Shown here in pieces: positions 17,748-25,360 of a stretch of 64,000 nt of DNA. How positions within the stretch are numbered: position 1 is the stretch's first letter; each line of letters begins with the position of its first letter. Under the pieces are notes generated by a model, which worked only from the letters and a program-made list of their open reading frames with translations, had not been told where the DNA came from and did no database searches. This DNA comes from JSC-12 sp033764965 (GTDB lineage Bacteria; Cyanobacteriota; Cyanobacteriia; Leptolyngbyales; Leptolyngbyaceae): NCBI GenBank assembly GCA_033764965.1, contig JANRIN010000031.1, positions 5,677 to 69,676 on the forward strand, read 5' to 3'. Position numbers and translations under genes: made by a program.

Positions 17748-19151
17748 ATGAGTGCTGTTTGGATGAGGAGACAAATCGCGATCGCAATTGCGTTGTGGAG
17801 CGTCGTGAGTATGGGCAACAATACCGCGATCGCCCAACTCTCTGAACCCTCCTCAACTCCCCTCCCCCCCTCTGCCCCCAACCCCCAATCTAATCCCCAA
17901 CCCCCAACCCCCAACCCCCAACTCTCCCCCAACCCCCAACCCTCCCCCAAACCCCAAACCCCCAAAAAACAACCTCCACCCGATAAATTTCCCCCCAACC
18001 CGCTAGAAATCTCTGAGCCACTCGACCCCCTCATTCCCTACGACTACAAAAACCGTCCCCTGACCGCAGACGAACGCCGGGAACTGGTGAAAGCTGCCGA
18101 TCGACTGGCGTTGATTGGGGCACAACGGCTGCAAGCCCAGGATTCTGTGGGTGCGTATGAAGCCTGGAACCAGGAGTTGCGCTATCGCCGCGTGGCAGGC
18201 TTCTTGGTGGGTGAAGTGCAGGCGTTGGGACGGGTGGGAGATGCGGCGTGGGGGCAAACGAACACCCAACAATTGCGCTACATCACCAAGCGACTGGATG
18301 ACATTCGCCTGCAAACCGAAAAGCCGATCGCCCAACTGGAAAATGATGCCAAAACGCCTCCAGAACTGGCGAATCCAAAGCAACGCATGGATGTGATCGA
18401 AGCCTTGGGCTTTGCTTACCAACAGGTGCGCCTGCCCAAAATTTCTGCGAGTTTATTTGAGCAAGTGCTGGCAAATGCTCGGCAACAGGGAGACGACCTG
18501 AAACTGGAAGCAACGTTGATTAACCTGGGGCAATTGCATCTGGGCTGGTTTGACTATCCCAATGCTGCCAGAGTGTATCGGGAATTATGGCAGCGATCGC
18601 AGGCACGCCAGGACTTATTTAACGAGCCGCTGTATCTGGGGCAACTGATCTTTGTGCATGAGCAGGCGAAGCAACCCAAGGAAACGATTTTTTATCAACA
18701 ACAACTGATCGAGTTTCATCGTAAGGTGAATGATCCCAAGCCTGTTCCAGCGCTGATTAAACGCATCGCCGATAATCAGCAAACTTTGGGACAACTCGAT
18801 CGCGCCGAAGCCAACTATCAACTAGCTTACAAATCTGCTCAACCTCAATTGCAGTGGGCGGTGGCGGGGGACGCTTTGAAGAAACTGGGAGAGATGTATC
18901 GTAGCAACGATCGCCTCGATTCTGCCCAACGCATTTACACTTTTTTGGTGAACGTAGAGCAACAGGCATACAACTCCTACGGCATCATGGAAGCCTACGA
19001 CCAATTAGGGCAAATCCATGTGCAACAGCAACAATATTCAGAGGCGATCGTTGCCTTTGAACAAGGACGCGAAATTGCCCGTCAACTCAAGTTTCGCGAA
19101 GAGTACTTTACCGATCAAATCCAAAAAGCCGCAGAGCAGGCAGGCAAGTAG
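17748..19151 (+). CDS. Secreted tetratricopeptide-repeat protein with proline-rich N-terminus
   Basis: About 467 residues. A signal peptide (MRRQIAIAIALWSVVSMGNNTAIAQ) is followed by a proline/asparagine-rich stretch of about 50 residues encoded by heptanucleotide repeats, then helical TPR-like units to the end (for example LYLGQLIFVHEQAKQPKETIFYQQQL and DQLGQIHVQQQQYSEAIVAFEQG). AGGAGA at 17735-17740 supports ATG 17748 rather than the GTG codons at 17742/17745. Such proteins are probably periplasmic scaffolds; no enzyme motif is seen. It lies divergent from purD. Confidence 0.8.
   Translation: MSAVWMRRQIAIAIALWSVVSMGNNTAIAQLSEPSSTPLPPSAPNPQSNPQPPTPNPQLSPNPQPSPKPQTPKKQPPPDKFPPNPLEISEPLDPLIPYDYKNRPLTADERRELVKAADRLALIGAQRLQAQDSVGAYEAWNQELRYRRVAGFLVGEVQALGRVGDAAWGQTNTQQLRYITKRLDDIRLQTEKPIAQLENDAKTPPELANPKQRMDVIEALGFAYQQVRLPKISASLFEQVLANARQQGDDLKLEATLINLGQLHLGWFDYPNAARVYRELWQRSQARQDLFNEPLYLGQLIFVHEQAKQPKETIFYQQQLIEFHRKVNDPKPVPALIKRIADNQQTLGQLDRAEANYQLAYKSAQPQLQWAVAGDALKKLGEMYRSNDRLDSAQRIYTFLVNVEQQAYNSYGIMEAYDQLGQIHVQQQQYSEAIVAFEQGREIARQLKFREEYFTDQIQKAAEQAGK
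17888..17926 (+). repeat. CCCCCAA heptanucleotide repeat inside the TPR gene
   Basis: Several head-to-tail copies of CCCCCAA with one-base variants encode the Asn-Pro-Gln/Pro-Thr run of the TPR protein. A 7-nt unit is not a multiple of three, so gain or loss of one unit would shift the frame. Similar C-rich repeats occur in the linker of the HTH-GrpE-like gene (about 19750-19790). Confidence 0.7.
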
Positions 19152-19213
19152 AGAAGCGGTAAAAACTTGCTAGATTTGTTTTACTCCTTTTTTGCTTGAG
19201 TGCAGTTTGCCAA

Positions 19214-19507
19214 ATGACTCAATCCAACGACCTCCCCCAACGAGTAGAACGCTTAGAAAATGGGCAAATTGATTTAAAACTGGCGGTTAGCTCTCTGCTG
19301 GCAGTGGTTGAGCGCCATCAGGTTTATCACGAAACCAGTCAGCGCAATTTTGAACGGATTATGGCTGAGATTCAATCCATGCGATCTGATATGCAGGAAA
19401 TGCGGGCTGATATGCAGGAAATGCAGTCCGAAATTCGAGGGTTACAAGTCGAGAATCGGCGCATTCTCGATATTTTGCAAGATCAGGGGGATGAGCATGG
19501 CAATTGA
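19214..19507 (+). CDS. Small coiled-coil protein, function unknown
   Basis: 97 residues, almost wholly helical with heptad spacing (RVERLENGQIDLKLAVSSLL..., then repeats of MQEMRADMQEMQ). It looks like a soluble dimerising coiled coil; I recognise no family. ATG 19214 is preferred to the TTG at 19196. It lies 63 bp after the TPR gene and 21 bp before the HTH-GrpE-like gene, so the three plus the following membrane protein may form one transcript. Confidence 0.65.
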   Translation: MTQSNDLPQRVERLENGQIDLKLAVSSLLAVVERHQVYHETSQRNFERIMAEIQSMRSDMQEMRADMQEMQSEIRGLQVENRRILDILQDQGDEHGN

Positions 19508-19528
19508 TCGCAACCAACTTCCAGTCCT

Positions 19529-20191
19529 ATGACGATATCTGCTTCTGGCGATCGCACAACTCAACTCCGCCACCTGATGCAACAGGCTGAATTGTCGAGC
19601 TACAAAGCGTTGAGTCAAGCCGCAGACGTATCTGAAAAACAAATTCGCAATCTGCGGCAGGGCAAACTAGCAACGATGCGACTTGAAACTGTGATCAAAC
19701 TCAGTCAAGCATTGCAAGTGTCACTAGAAGAACTTGTCACAGTTTTCGGAGTTTTCCCCAACCCCCCAACCCCAACCCCTAAACCCGTTGCCTCACCCAC
19801 CCATCACGATCTACGACAAGAGTACGATCGCCTCCAGGCAAAATTAAACCAACAAAAACAGGAAGTGTGGCAAGAATTTCAACAATCGAGCTTGCAGGTT
19901 CTGGAATCGTTGTTATTGCAACTGCCCACCGCCATGTACGCGGCTCAACAGAATCCTCAAGCTCCAGCCGTCAAACTATTACCTTTGCTCCGTCCCATTG
20001 ACGCACTCTTACAACAGTGGGGCATTGAACCGATCGCAACAGTGGGGGCAGAAGTGGCTTACGACCCGCAACAGCATCAATTGATGGAAGGAAACGCTGC
20101 ACCCGACGATCGAGTCCGAGTCCGATACGTGGGCTATCGGCAGGGCGATCGCTTATTGTACCGCGCCAAAGTGAGTCCGCTCAACACATAA
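19529..20191 (+). CDS. HTH (XRE-like) domain fused to a GrpE-like C-terminal domain
   Basis: 220 residues. Residues about 10-70 read as a phage-repressor-type helix-turn-helix (SSYKALSQAADVSEKQIRNLRQG...LSQALQVSLEELV). A Pro/Thr-rich linker follows (about 75-92), then a long helix (LRQEYDRLQAKLNQQKQEVW) and a segment matching the end of GrpE: GIEPIATVGAEVAYDPQQHQ, then VRVRYVGYRQGDRLLYRAKV. GrpE is the nucleotide exchange factor of DnaK; I infer that the C-terminal part keeps the GrpE beta-wing fold. Whether it still binds DnaK is unknown. The gene is 21 bp after the coiled-coil gene and 37 bp before the membrane-protein gene. Confidence 0.75.
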   Translation: MTISASGDRTTQLRHLMQQAELSSYKALSQAADVSEKQIRNLRQGKLATMRLETVIKLSQALQVSLEELVTVFGVFPNPPTPTPKPVASPTHHDLRQEYDRLQAKLNQQKQEVWQEFQQSSLQVLESLLLQLPTAMYAAQQNPQAPAVKLLPLLRPIDALLQQWGIEPIATVGAEVAYDPQQHQLMEGNAAPDDRVRVRYVGYRQGDRLLYRAKVSPLNT

Positions 20192-20215
20192 GGTACGCTA
20201 TAAAAGCTGTACCTT
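20190..20215 (+). other. Small inverted repeat ahead of the membrane-protein gene
   Basis: AAGGTAC (20190-20196) and GTACCTT (20209-20215) are perfect inverted arms around a 12-nt AT-rich loop. The hairpin begins at the stop of the HTH-GrpE-like gene and ends 13 bp before the likely start of the next, so it could modulate translation or be an operator. There is no U-tract. Confidence 0.45.
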
Positions 20216-20228
20216 GTTCCCTGGTGTG

Positions 20229-21815
20229 ATGGCGCTGCAAAAATATAGTCCATTGATTCCTGGCAAACGTCGTAGAAATTTATGGTTTGAACGGACAATG
20301 GCGATCGTGGCAACGGTCAATTTGGCATTGGTGGTGTTTGATTTAACCTACGTGCCCTGGCGTAATTTTTGGTTGCAATCGAATGTGGTGATTCCCTTTA
20401 CTGGACAAAAGCTGCACATTCCTTTGCCAACGATGGCTTGTCCAGATCGATCGGTGCCAGGAGACCAGCCTCCAGCCACAATTCAGCAGTCGATCGTGAC
20501 CTGTTTGTATGACCCAGTGAAGGGCATTGAATCGCATCGAGATACCAAGGCACACCTGGAAACGGTTGATCAGCTTCAGCAACAAGTTGGACAAAAAGGT
20601 TTGGACTCTGGGTTGCAGTCGGCTGAAGTCCAAAAAACGCTGGCAGAACTGAGAGCGCAAAGCCAAGCCATGATTGCGTTAAATCCCTTCGAGGCAGCAG
20701 ACAAAAGCGGCACGTTGGAGAAAATCAAGAATGAAATGCGCGATCGGGTGGGCGATCGAGTTAAGGCGGATGTATCGGCGACAGAAGCGTTTCAGATATT
20801 TTGGAGTACAAACAATCCCCAATATCCCAATTACCTGTCGTCCTCTAACTTCAACGAGGAAATGAAGTGGTTCAACCAAAGGATTCGACCCTTAATTGCA
20901 ACCAACTATTACCGATCGATTGGGGAAAATGGTGAACCAACCAACAACTTTTGGCTGATTGATGCTCCTTTTGTGAGCTTATTTCTGTTGGAATTTCTGG
21001 CGCGTACCCTTTACATCAGTAGTCGTTATCGCAACCTCACCTGGCTAGATGCCATGATTTGGCGCTGGTATGACATTCCGTTGTTTCTGCCCTTCAGCCT
21101 ATTTATCCCAGTATTCGCATTAACGCGAGTCATTCCCACAACTCTACGCTTGCATCAAGCCAAGATGATTGATTTGCACAATCTCAATGCCAGAGTGCGG
21201 GAAGGATTTGTGAGCGCGATCGCCGAAGAAATCACAGAAGTTGTGATTGTGCAAGTCGTTAATCAAGTGCAGGGAGCCATTCGTCGCGGGGAGTTTTCCG
21301 CACTTCTGGAACGCACCACCTCTCGCCGCTATGTAGACATTAACAATATCAATGAAATTGAGGTGATTGCAAAACACCTTCTAGAACTTGTAATTTATCA
21401 GGTTTTTCCTAAGATTAAACCTGATTTGGAAGTCTTTTTAAATCATGGTATTACCAGTGTCTTAAGCCAATCTCCGGTTTATCAAGGAATTACTTCCCTA
21501 CCTGGAATCGGCACTGTACCTGGACAAGTGACTGAACGACTTGTCACTGATCTAACTCAAGCCATTCATGACACATTGCAAACTTTGCTGGAAGACCCTA
21601 AAACAACCGAAGTGACCATACAACTGATCCGAAATTTCTCTAATACAGTCATTTCTGAAGCACGACAGAAGGAGAGCTTAAAAGAAATCGAATTGCTACT
21701 ATCAGACTTATTAGAAGAAATCAAGATTAATTACGTTCAGCGGTTAAGTGAGGAAGATTTGACTCTGATTCTGGATGAAACGCGCCATCTGAAGCAGCGA
21801 TCTCATCCTCAATAG
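20229..21815 (+). CDS. Integral membrane protein of unknown function
   Basis: About 528 residues. One transmembrane helix near the N-terminus (MAIVATVNLALVVFDLTYVPW), a soluble region of about 220 residues with helical stretches, two close membrane helices in the middle (FVSLFLLEFLARTLYI; LFLPFSLFIPVFALTRVIP), then about 230 residues of soluble helical sequence. The two-helix hairpin next to a motif with basic residues recalls ion-channel-like voltage-sensor fragments, but I would not assign a family. ATG 20229 is preferred to TTG 20214. Its last seven bases overlap the end of the convergent egtB. Confidence 0.7.
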   Translation: MALQKYSPLIPGKRRRNLWFERTMAIVATVNLALVVFDLTYVPWRNFWLQSNVVIPFTGQKLHIPLPTMACPDRSVPGDQPPATIQQSIVTCLYDPVKGIESHRDTKAHLETVDQLQQQVGQKGLDSGLQSAEVQKTLAELRAQSQAMIALNPFEAADKSGTLEKIKNEMRDRVGDRVKADVSATEAFQIFWSTNNPQYPNYLSSSNFNEEMKWFNQRIRPLIATNYYRSIGENGEPTNNFWLIDAPFVSLFLLEFLARTLYISSRYRNLTWLDAMIWRWYDIPLFLPFSLFIPVFALTRVIPTTLRLHQAKMIDLHNLNARVREGFVSAIAEEITEVVIVQVVNQVQGAIRRGEFSALLERTTSRRYVDINNINEIEVIAKHLLELVIYQVFPKIKPDLEVFLNHGITSVLSQSPVYQGITSLPGIGTVPGQVTERLVTDLTQAIHDTLQTLLEDPKTTEVTIQLIRNFSNTVISEARQKESLKEIELLLSDLLEEIKINYVQRLSEEDLTLILDETRHLKQRSHPQ

Positions 21816-23032
21816 CCCGACCTGGCACAGCGAAACCCAGCAAAGATTTCCCGCACGTGGGGATGATACCAATTGCGAAAAGAAACCCGCGATGCCCAGG
21901 GCTGAGTCACCCAACTGCCGCCCCGCAACACGCGATGGTTGCCATCAAAATACGCTTGAGAGTAACCCCGGTAGGGATAAGCCTCAAATCCTGGATAACC
22001 ATCAAACCAGGAATCTGTCCATTCCCAAACAAGATTCCCCCTGCCTGGAAGCATTGGAGCGTGTAAGCGATCGCAGTGCCAACGAGCCGCTTTTTCCCAT
22101 TCCGCCTCCGTGGGTAAGCGCTTGCCCACAAAATTAGCGTAGGCTTCCGCCTCATACCAGTTCACACCAAAAACCGGACGATCGTCCCCCCAATTCCATT
22201 CGTCAATCCAGTAAAGCGGATGGTGAACGGAATTCGCCTGTCGCCATGCCCAACCCGCTTCAGACCACCACTGCGAATCTTTGTAGCCACCTGCTTGCAT
22301 GAATTGTCGATACTGTCCGCAGGTGACAGGAGCACGATCGATCCAAAAGTCCTCTACATAAACCTTGTGTACGGGACGTTCATTATCTAAGGCAAAAAGA
22401 CTTTCATCCCCCATCTCAAACTCGCCCGCCGGGATGAGAACCATGTCAGTAAAAGAAATTTTGTCATTCAGCATTCGTCCTTCGTCACTTGTTCTTTGCC
22501 CTTCCAATGACCCATGACCCATGACCCATGACGATTCTGCCTTTATCTTTTGCCGTCTAGTTTCCAAATCCTGCAACGCTTGGACGATCGCGATCGTTTC
22601 ATAATGCTGACTTTCGTGCTGCAACAGCCACAGCCAGAGCCGTTGTTGTTTTTCTAATGGGGCAACGTCCAGGTAAGCAAAAACTTGCTCTCGGATGGTG
22701 GCGAGGTAGGTTTGAACTGCGGCTAATGAGGGTAGATTGACGCGATCGTGCTTGGGCAAAGTATCGGCAGCAAACAGGCGGCGGTATTCTGGGAACTGGG
22801 GCGGGTTGCCAGCCAGATGCTCCAGCAGCCAAAGCCCTTCGGTGTAGGCGATGTGTCCCAAGTGCCAACCGATCGGGCTGAAGTCGGGATGTGCCTGACA
22901 ACAAAATGTTTCGTGATCAACGTCGGTAAACAAGGAGAGCGTTGTTTCGCGACATTGTTTCATCCATTGTCGAACTTGATGACGATCGCCAATCTTTAAT
23001 TGCCAATTTCCAGTTCCCAGTTGCTGGTTCAT
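21809..23032 (-). CDS. egtB: EgtB-type sulfoxide synthase (DinB plus formylglycine-generating fold)
   Basis: Non-haem iron enzyme expected to join cysteine or gamma-glutamylcysteine to hercynine in ergothioneine synthesis. The N-terminal DinB-like half holds the iron-ligand motifs WHLGHIAYTE and QHESQHYE; the C-terminal half is the SUMF1/FGE fold (IPAGEFEMGDE, RPVFGVNWYEAEAYANFVGKRLPTEAEWEKAA, RVLRGGSW, FRNWYHPHVREIFAGFRC). About 407 aa. Between the halves a segment of about 25 residues is encoded by an intergenic-type repeat (22463-22535). ATG 23032 is used; a TTG six bases upstream is less likely. It follows egtC by 19 bp. A related family (OvoA, SUMF1 homologues) cannot be excluded. Confidence 0.85.
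   Translation of the reverse strand: MNQQLGTGNWQLKIGDRHQVRQWMKQCRETTLSLFTDVDHETFCCQAHPDFSPIGWHLGHIAYTEGLWLLEHLAGNPPQFPEYRRLFAADTLPKHDRVNLPSLAAVQTYLATIREQVFAYLDVAPLEKQQRLWLWLLQHESQHYETIAIVQALQDLETRRQKIKAESSWVMGHGSLEGQRTSDEGRMLNDKISFTDMVLIPAGEFEMGDESLFALDNERPVHKVYVEDFWIDRAPVTCGQYRQFMQAGGYKDSQWWSEAGWAWRQANSVHHPLYWIDEWNWGDDRPVFGVNWYEAEAYANFVGKRLPTEAEWEKAARWHCDRLHAPMLPGRGNLVWEWTDSWFDGYPGFEAYPYRGYSQAYFDGNHRVLRGGSWVTQPWASRVSFRNWYHPHVREIFAGFRCARSGY
22463..22535 (-). repeat. Intergenic-type repeat in frame within egtB
   Basis: The segment contains three ATGACCC units (22507-22530) and TTCGTCCTTCGTCAC-type sequence, the same kind found between genes at 1777-1851 and 47469-47523. On the coding strand it yields WVMGHGSLEGQ and RTSDEGRMLND, a linker unlike either EgtB domain. 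Confidence 0.65.
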
Positions 23033-23051
23033 CTTCAATGGCTAGTTCAAT

Positions 23052-23834
23052 TTACAACGAAATCAGTTTGGTACTGAAATCTGAATTTACGGTGAGTAGG
23101 CTGCGATCGCCGAACGAACTCCAATTCCCAGTAAACATCGGTTCAGAGGCAACTAAAACGGCATCCGGAAGTTGTTCACTCTGCGCCAGCCAATACAGCG
23201 TGGGGACAGGCTCCCGGTTGGCAAAGCGAGACGCAACCAGTTGTTTGCCATCGCTCACAATCATATTGGCAGAAAATTCCGTTTGGTACTTGTCCGCCAA
23301 TTGGTGCAGAGTGGCGATCGTTTGTTGCAAAGCTTCTGGCAGCGAACCTGTGGCATCCAATTCATCCATCAACAGGGCAAAAATGTGTTCAGAATCCGTT
23401 GTGCCCTGAATCTGTTGATAGGCGCTATCGCTCAACCGTTCGCGCAATGGACGGTAGAGGGTTTCTCGAAAATTGGCAATAAAGCCGTTGTGGATGAAAG
23501 AAATATCATGCTGCTGAAAGGGTTGGCAATTCACTAGATCCACCGATTGCCCTGCTGTCGCACTCCGGACGTTGGCTACAACACAGCCCGACTCGATATA
23601 ACGACTGAGGCTAACCAAATTCACATCATTCCACACAGGCAAAATCGTTTTGTAGTTGAAGGGGGCTGTTGCCCGATCGGCGTGATACCAACCCACGCCA
23701 AACCCGTCCGCATTGACGACCCCCGATGTCATCTCGCGCGGTTGATAACTTTGCACAACCAGGGAATGTTCCGGCTCGTAAAGCAATTGCTCTAGCGCGA
23801 TCGGTCTGCCCAAATAACCCAATAATCGACACAT
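23052..23834 (-). CDS. egtC: EgtC-type class II glutamine amidotransferase
   Basis: Ntn-hydrolase amidotransferase expected to remove the gamma-glutamyl group from the sulfoxide intermediate of ergothioneine synthesis. The mature N-terminus MCRLLGYLG gives catalytic Cys 2; NADGFGVGWY, VVANVRSATAG and SFIHNGFIANF are family features. The start is set at ATG 23834, since the 22 residues that could be added upstream would bury the catalytic cysteine. 260 aa. It is transcribed just ahead of egtB; no egtD methyltransferase gene is present in this window. Confidence 0.87.
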   Translation of the reverse strand: MCRLLGYLGRPIALEQLLYEPEHSLVVQSYQPREMTSGVVNADGFGVGWYHADRATAPFNYKTILPVWNDVNLVSLSRYIESGCVVANVRSATAGQSVDLVNCQPFQQHDISFIHNGFIANFRETLYRPLRERLSDSAYQQIQGTTDSEHIFALLMDELDATGSLPEALQQTIATLHQLADKYQTEFSANMIVSDGKQLVASRFANREPVPTLYWLAQSEQLPDAVLVASEPMFTGNWSSFGDRSLLTVNSDFSTKLISL

Positions 23835-24007
23835 GAAGTTTTTAAAGATAGGGAAAACAGTCAAGCTTTTGAGATTCTGACATACAGTTACAAAAATCAA
23901 CCACTACTACAAGAAGCAACCACTCCCCATTTCCCCAATCTCCAATCCCCAAACCTGGATTCTCTTGATAAACTAAGAAGACCAAGTTCGTAGCTGATCT
24001 CAAAACT

Positions 24008-24235
24008 ATGCACAAACGCTCTCCTGTCGATAGTACTCAAGTCATGCGTCGCGCTGATGAGTTAATCGGTGCCGCTTCTAACCGTTATCGGATTACCGTT
24101 CAGGTGGCAAATCGGGCAAAGCGGCGGCGATTTGAAGATTTTGACAACAACGAAGACTCTTCCATGAAGCCCGTGATGCGGGCAATCATTGAGATGTCCG
24201 ATGAACTGACCCAACCCGAAATTATTGGCGAATAA
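24008..24235 (+). CDS. rpoZ: RNA polymerase omega subunit
   Basis: 75-residue omega subunit, which helps assemble and stabilise the RNA polymerase core. The sequence MRRADELIGAASNRYRITVQVANRAKRRRFEDF is typical of cyanobacterial and plastid-lineage (Ycf61) omega proteins, and the acidic C-terminus is usual. ATG 24008 is clear. It is followed after 11 bp by a secreted-protein gene. Confidence 0.95.
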   Translation: MHKRSPVDSTQVMRRADELIGAASNRYRITVQVANRAKRRRFEDFDNNEDSSMKPVMRAIIEMSDELTQPEIIGE

Positions 24236-24246
24236 GGACGCAGGTT

Positions 24247-24768
24247 GTGCGAAGACCATTTGCAACCGCCGTTCTGATTCTGGCGATCGCGCCTGTTTTG
24301 TCCCTTTCCTGGTTAGCAATGGGAGGGAATCAGGCGGCGATCGCTCAAATTATCCGAACCGAGGGTGTTGGGCGGCGAGTGTATGAACAATTGCCCGACT
24401 TTCCTCGCGAAAATCAGTACATCAACAAAGAAACCGGAAAAGTTTCAGAAGACGAAACCCTGGTCAACCGTCTCGTGCGCTATCACGTTTACGTCAAAGG
24501 TCGTCCCGCTTTTTACCGACTGGATTGGAAGCTGACCCTGGCAGAATATCTGGGACTCAGCGGACAAATGGACGATTCCGACTATCCCGGTGCTGCCAGA
24601 CTCAACAAAAACCCTTTAGAGGGTGATATTGTTGCTATTCGTAAACTTAACCTGGCGCAACGAAATGCCTTGGTGCAAGCGCTAGTCGATGCGTTCTCGC
24701 CTCAAACTCGTCCGCCTCAAGCCGTGCCCAAGCCCGTGATTCAGTTACCTGCTGGGGGCAAGCCGTAA
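24247..24768 (+). CDS. Secreted protein of unknown function downstream of rpoZ
   Basis: 173 residues starting at a GTG, 11 bp after rpoZ. A signal peptide with a likely cut after AIA (MRRPFATAVLILAIAPVLSLSW...NQAAIA) precedes a compact domain (IRTEGVGRRVYEQLPDFPRENQYI, RLVRYHVYVKGRPAFYRLDWKL) and a Pro-rich tail. I do not recognise the family, though conserved proteins of this look occur in cyanobacteria. Probably periplasmic or thylakoid-lumenal. Confidence 0.7.
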   Translation: MRRPFATAVLILAIAPVLSLSWLAMGGNQAAIAQIIRTEGVGRRVYEQLPDFPRENQYINKETGKVSEDETLVNRLVRYHVYVKGRPAFYRLDWKLTLAEYLGLSGQMDDSDYPGAARLNKNPLEGDIVAIRKLNLAQRNALVQALVDAFSPQTRPPQAVPKPVIQLPAGGKP

Positions 24769-24843
24769 AAAGGCAGAAGGTAGAGGGCAAAAGGTAGAAG
24801 GGAAAATGATGGAGGGGGTGCGAGATGCCAGGGGATTGTGGAG

Positions 24844-24863
24844 GGGCGTTTCATGAAACGCCC
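24844..24863. repeat. 20-bp perfect palindrome containing the start codon of the DUF1818 gene
   Basis: GGGCGTTTCATGAAACGCCC is a perfect palindrome; its central ATG (24853-24855) is the best start codon of the next gene. Palindromes of this style are common in cyanobacterial intergenic regions. Just upstream, 24770-24801 carries imperfect GGCAGAAGGTAGAGGGCAAA-type tandem repeats. Confidence 0.8.
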
Positions 24864-25221
24864 GTACATTAAATCAGGGCAGGGTTGGCGGGTTGGCTGG
24901 GATGCAACTGCTCTAAACTACAAAGCCCTCGTTGGTACAGAAGACTGGTCACTGGAACTCACGGAAGCAGAGTGGCAAGACTTCACCCGCCTGCTAGAGC
25001 AACTGATTACGGCAATTCAGCAAATCCAGGCAGAACTGATGGATGAGGAAGCGATCGCCTGCGAAGTGGAAAGCGATCGGCTCTGGCTGGAAGCGGAAGG
25101 CTATCCCCACGCCTACTCGCTCCACCTGATCCTGCTCACCGGACGACGCGCCGAAGGCACCTGGCAACCCGCCGCTGTCCCAGAACTCCTCCAAGCCATC
25201 CAACTAATCCAGGTGTTTTAG
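24853..25221 (+). CDS. DUF1818 family protein
   Basis: 122 residues: MKRPYIKSGQGWRVGWD at the N-terminus, then ALVGTEDWSLELTEAEWQDF, a helix with QLITAIQQIQAELMDEEAI, and an SLHLILLTGRRAEGTW-type strand. This matches my memory of DUF1818, a soluble cyanobacterial and plastid-related family of unknown function often near rpoZ. The likely ATG lies inside a 20-bp palindrome; a GTG at 24838 would add five residues from the repeat. Confidence 0.8.
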   Translation: MKRPYIKSGQGWRVGWDATALNYKALVGTEDWSLELTEAEWQDFTRLLEQLITAIQQIQAELMDEEAIACEVESDRLWLEAEGYPHAYSLHLILLTGRRAEGTWQPAAVPELLQAIQLIQVF

Positions 25222-25234
25222 AAGCTTTCGGCGC

Positions 25235-25301
25235 AAACCTCAGAGTTTTCACCCCAAAATTGAACTCTGCGACCACCCAGGAACTCAAAACTCCGAGGTT
25301 T
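25235..25301. repeat. Inverted repeat of the AAACCTCGGAG family
   Basis: AAACCTCAGAGTTTT (25235-25249) pairs with AAAACTCCGAGGTTT (25287-25301), 14 of 15 positions, just after the DUF1818 stop. A second member of the family lies at 37368-37432. It may act as a transcript end for the DUF1818 gene, though there is no long U-tract. Confidence 0.65.
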
Positions 25302-25360
25302 TAGCAAATTTGGCGGTTTTGAGTTGAATAAAGCATATTAGATGGAATGAGATCGACCTG

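Noticed and set aside
17612..18034. Minus-strand frame rich in Gly/Leu/Trp over the proline-rich region
   Set aside because: It is the antisense image of CCCCCAA repeats in the TPR gene; no start context or family features.
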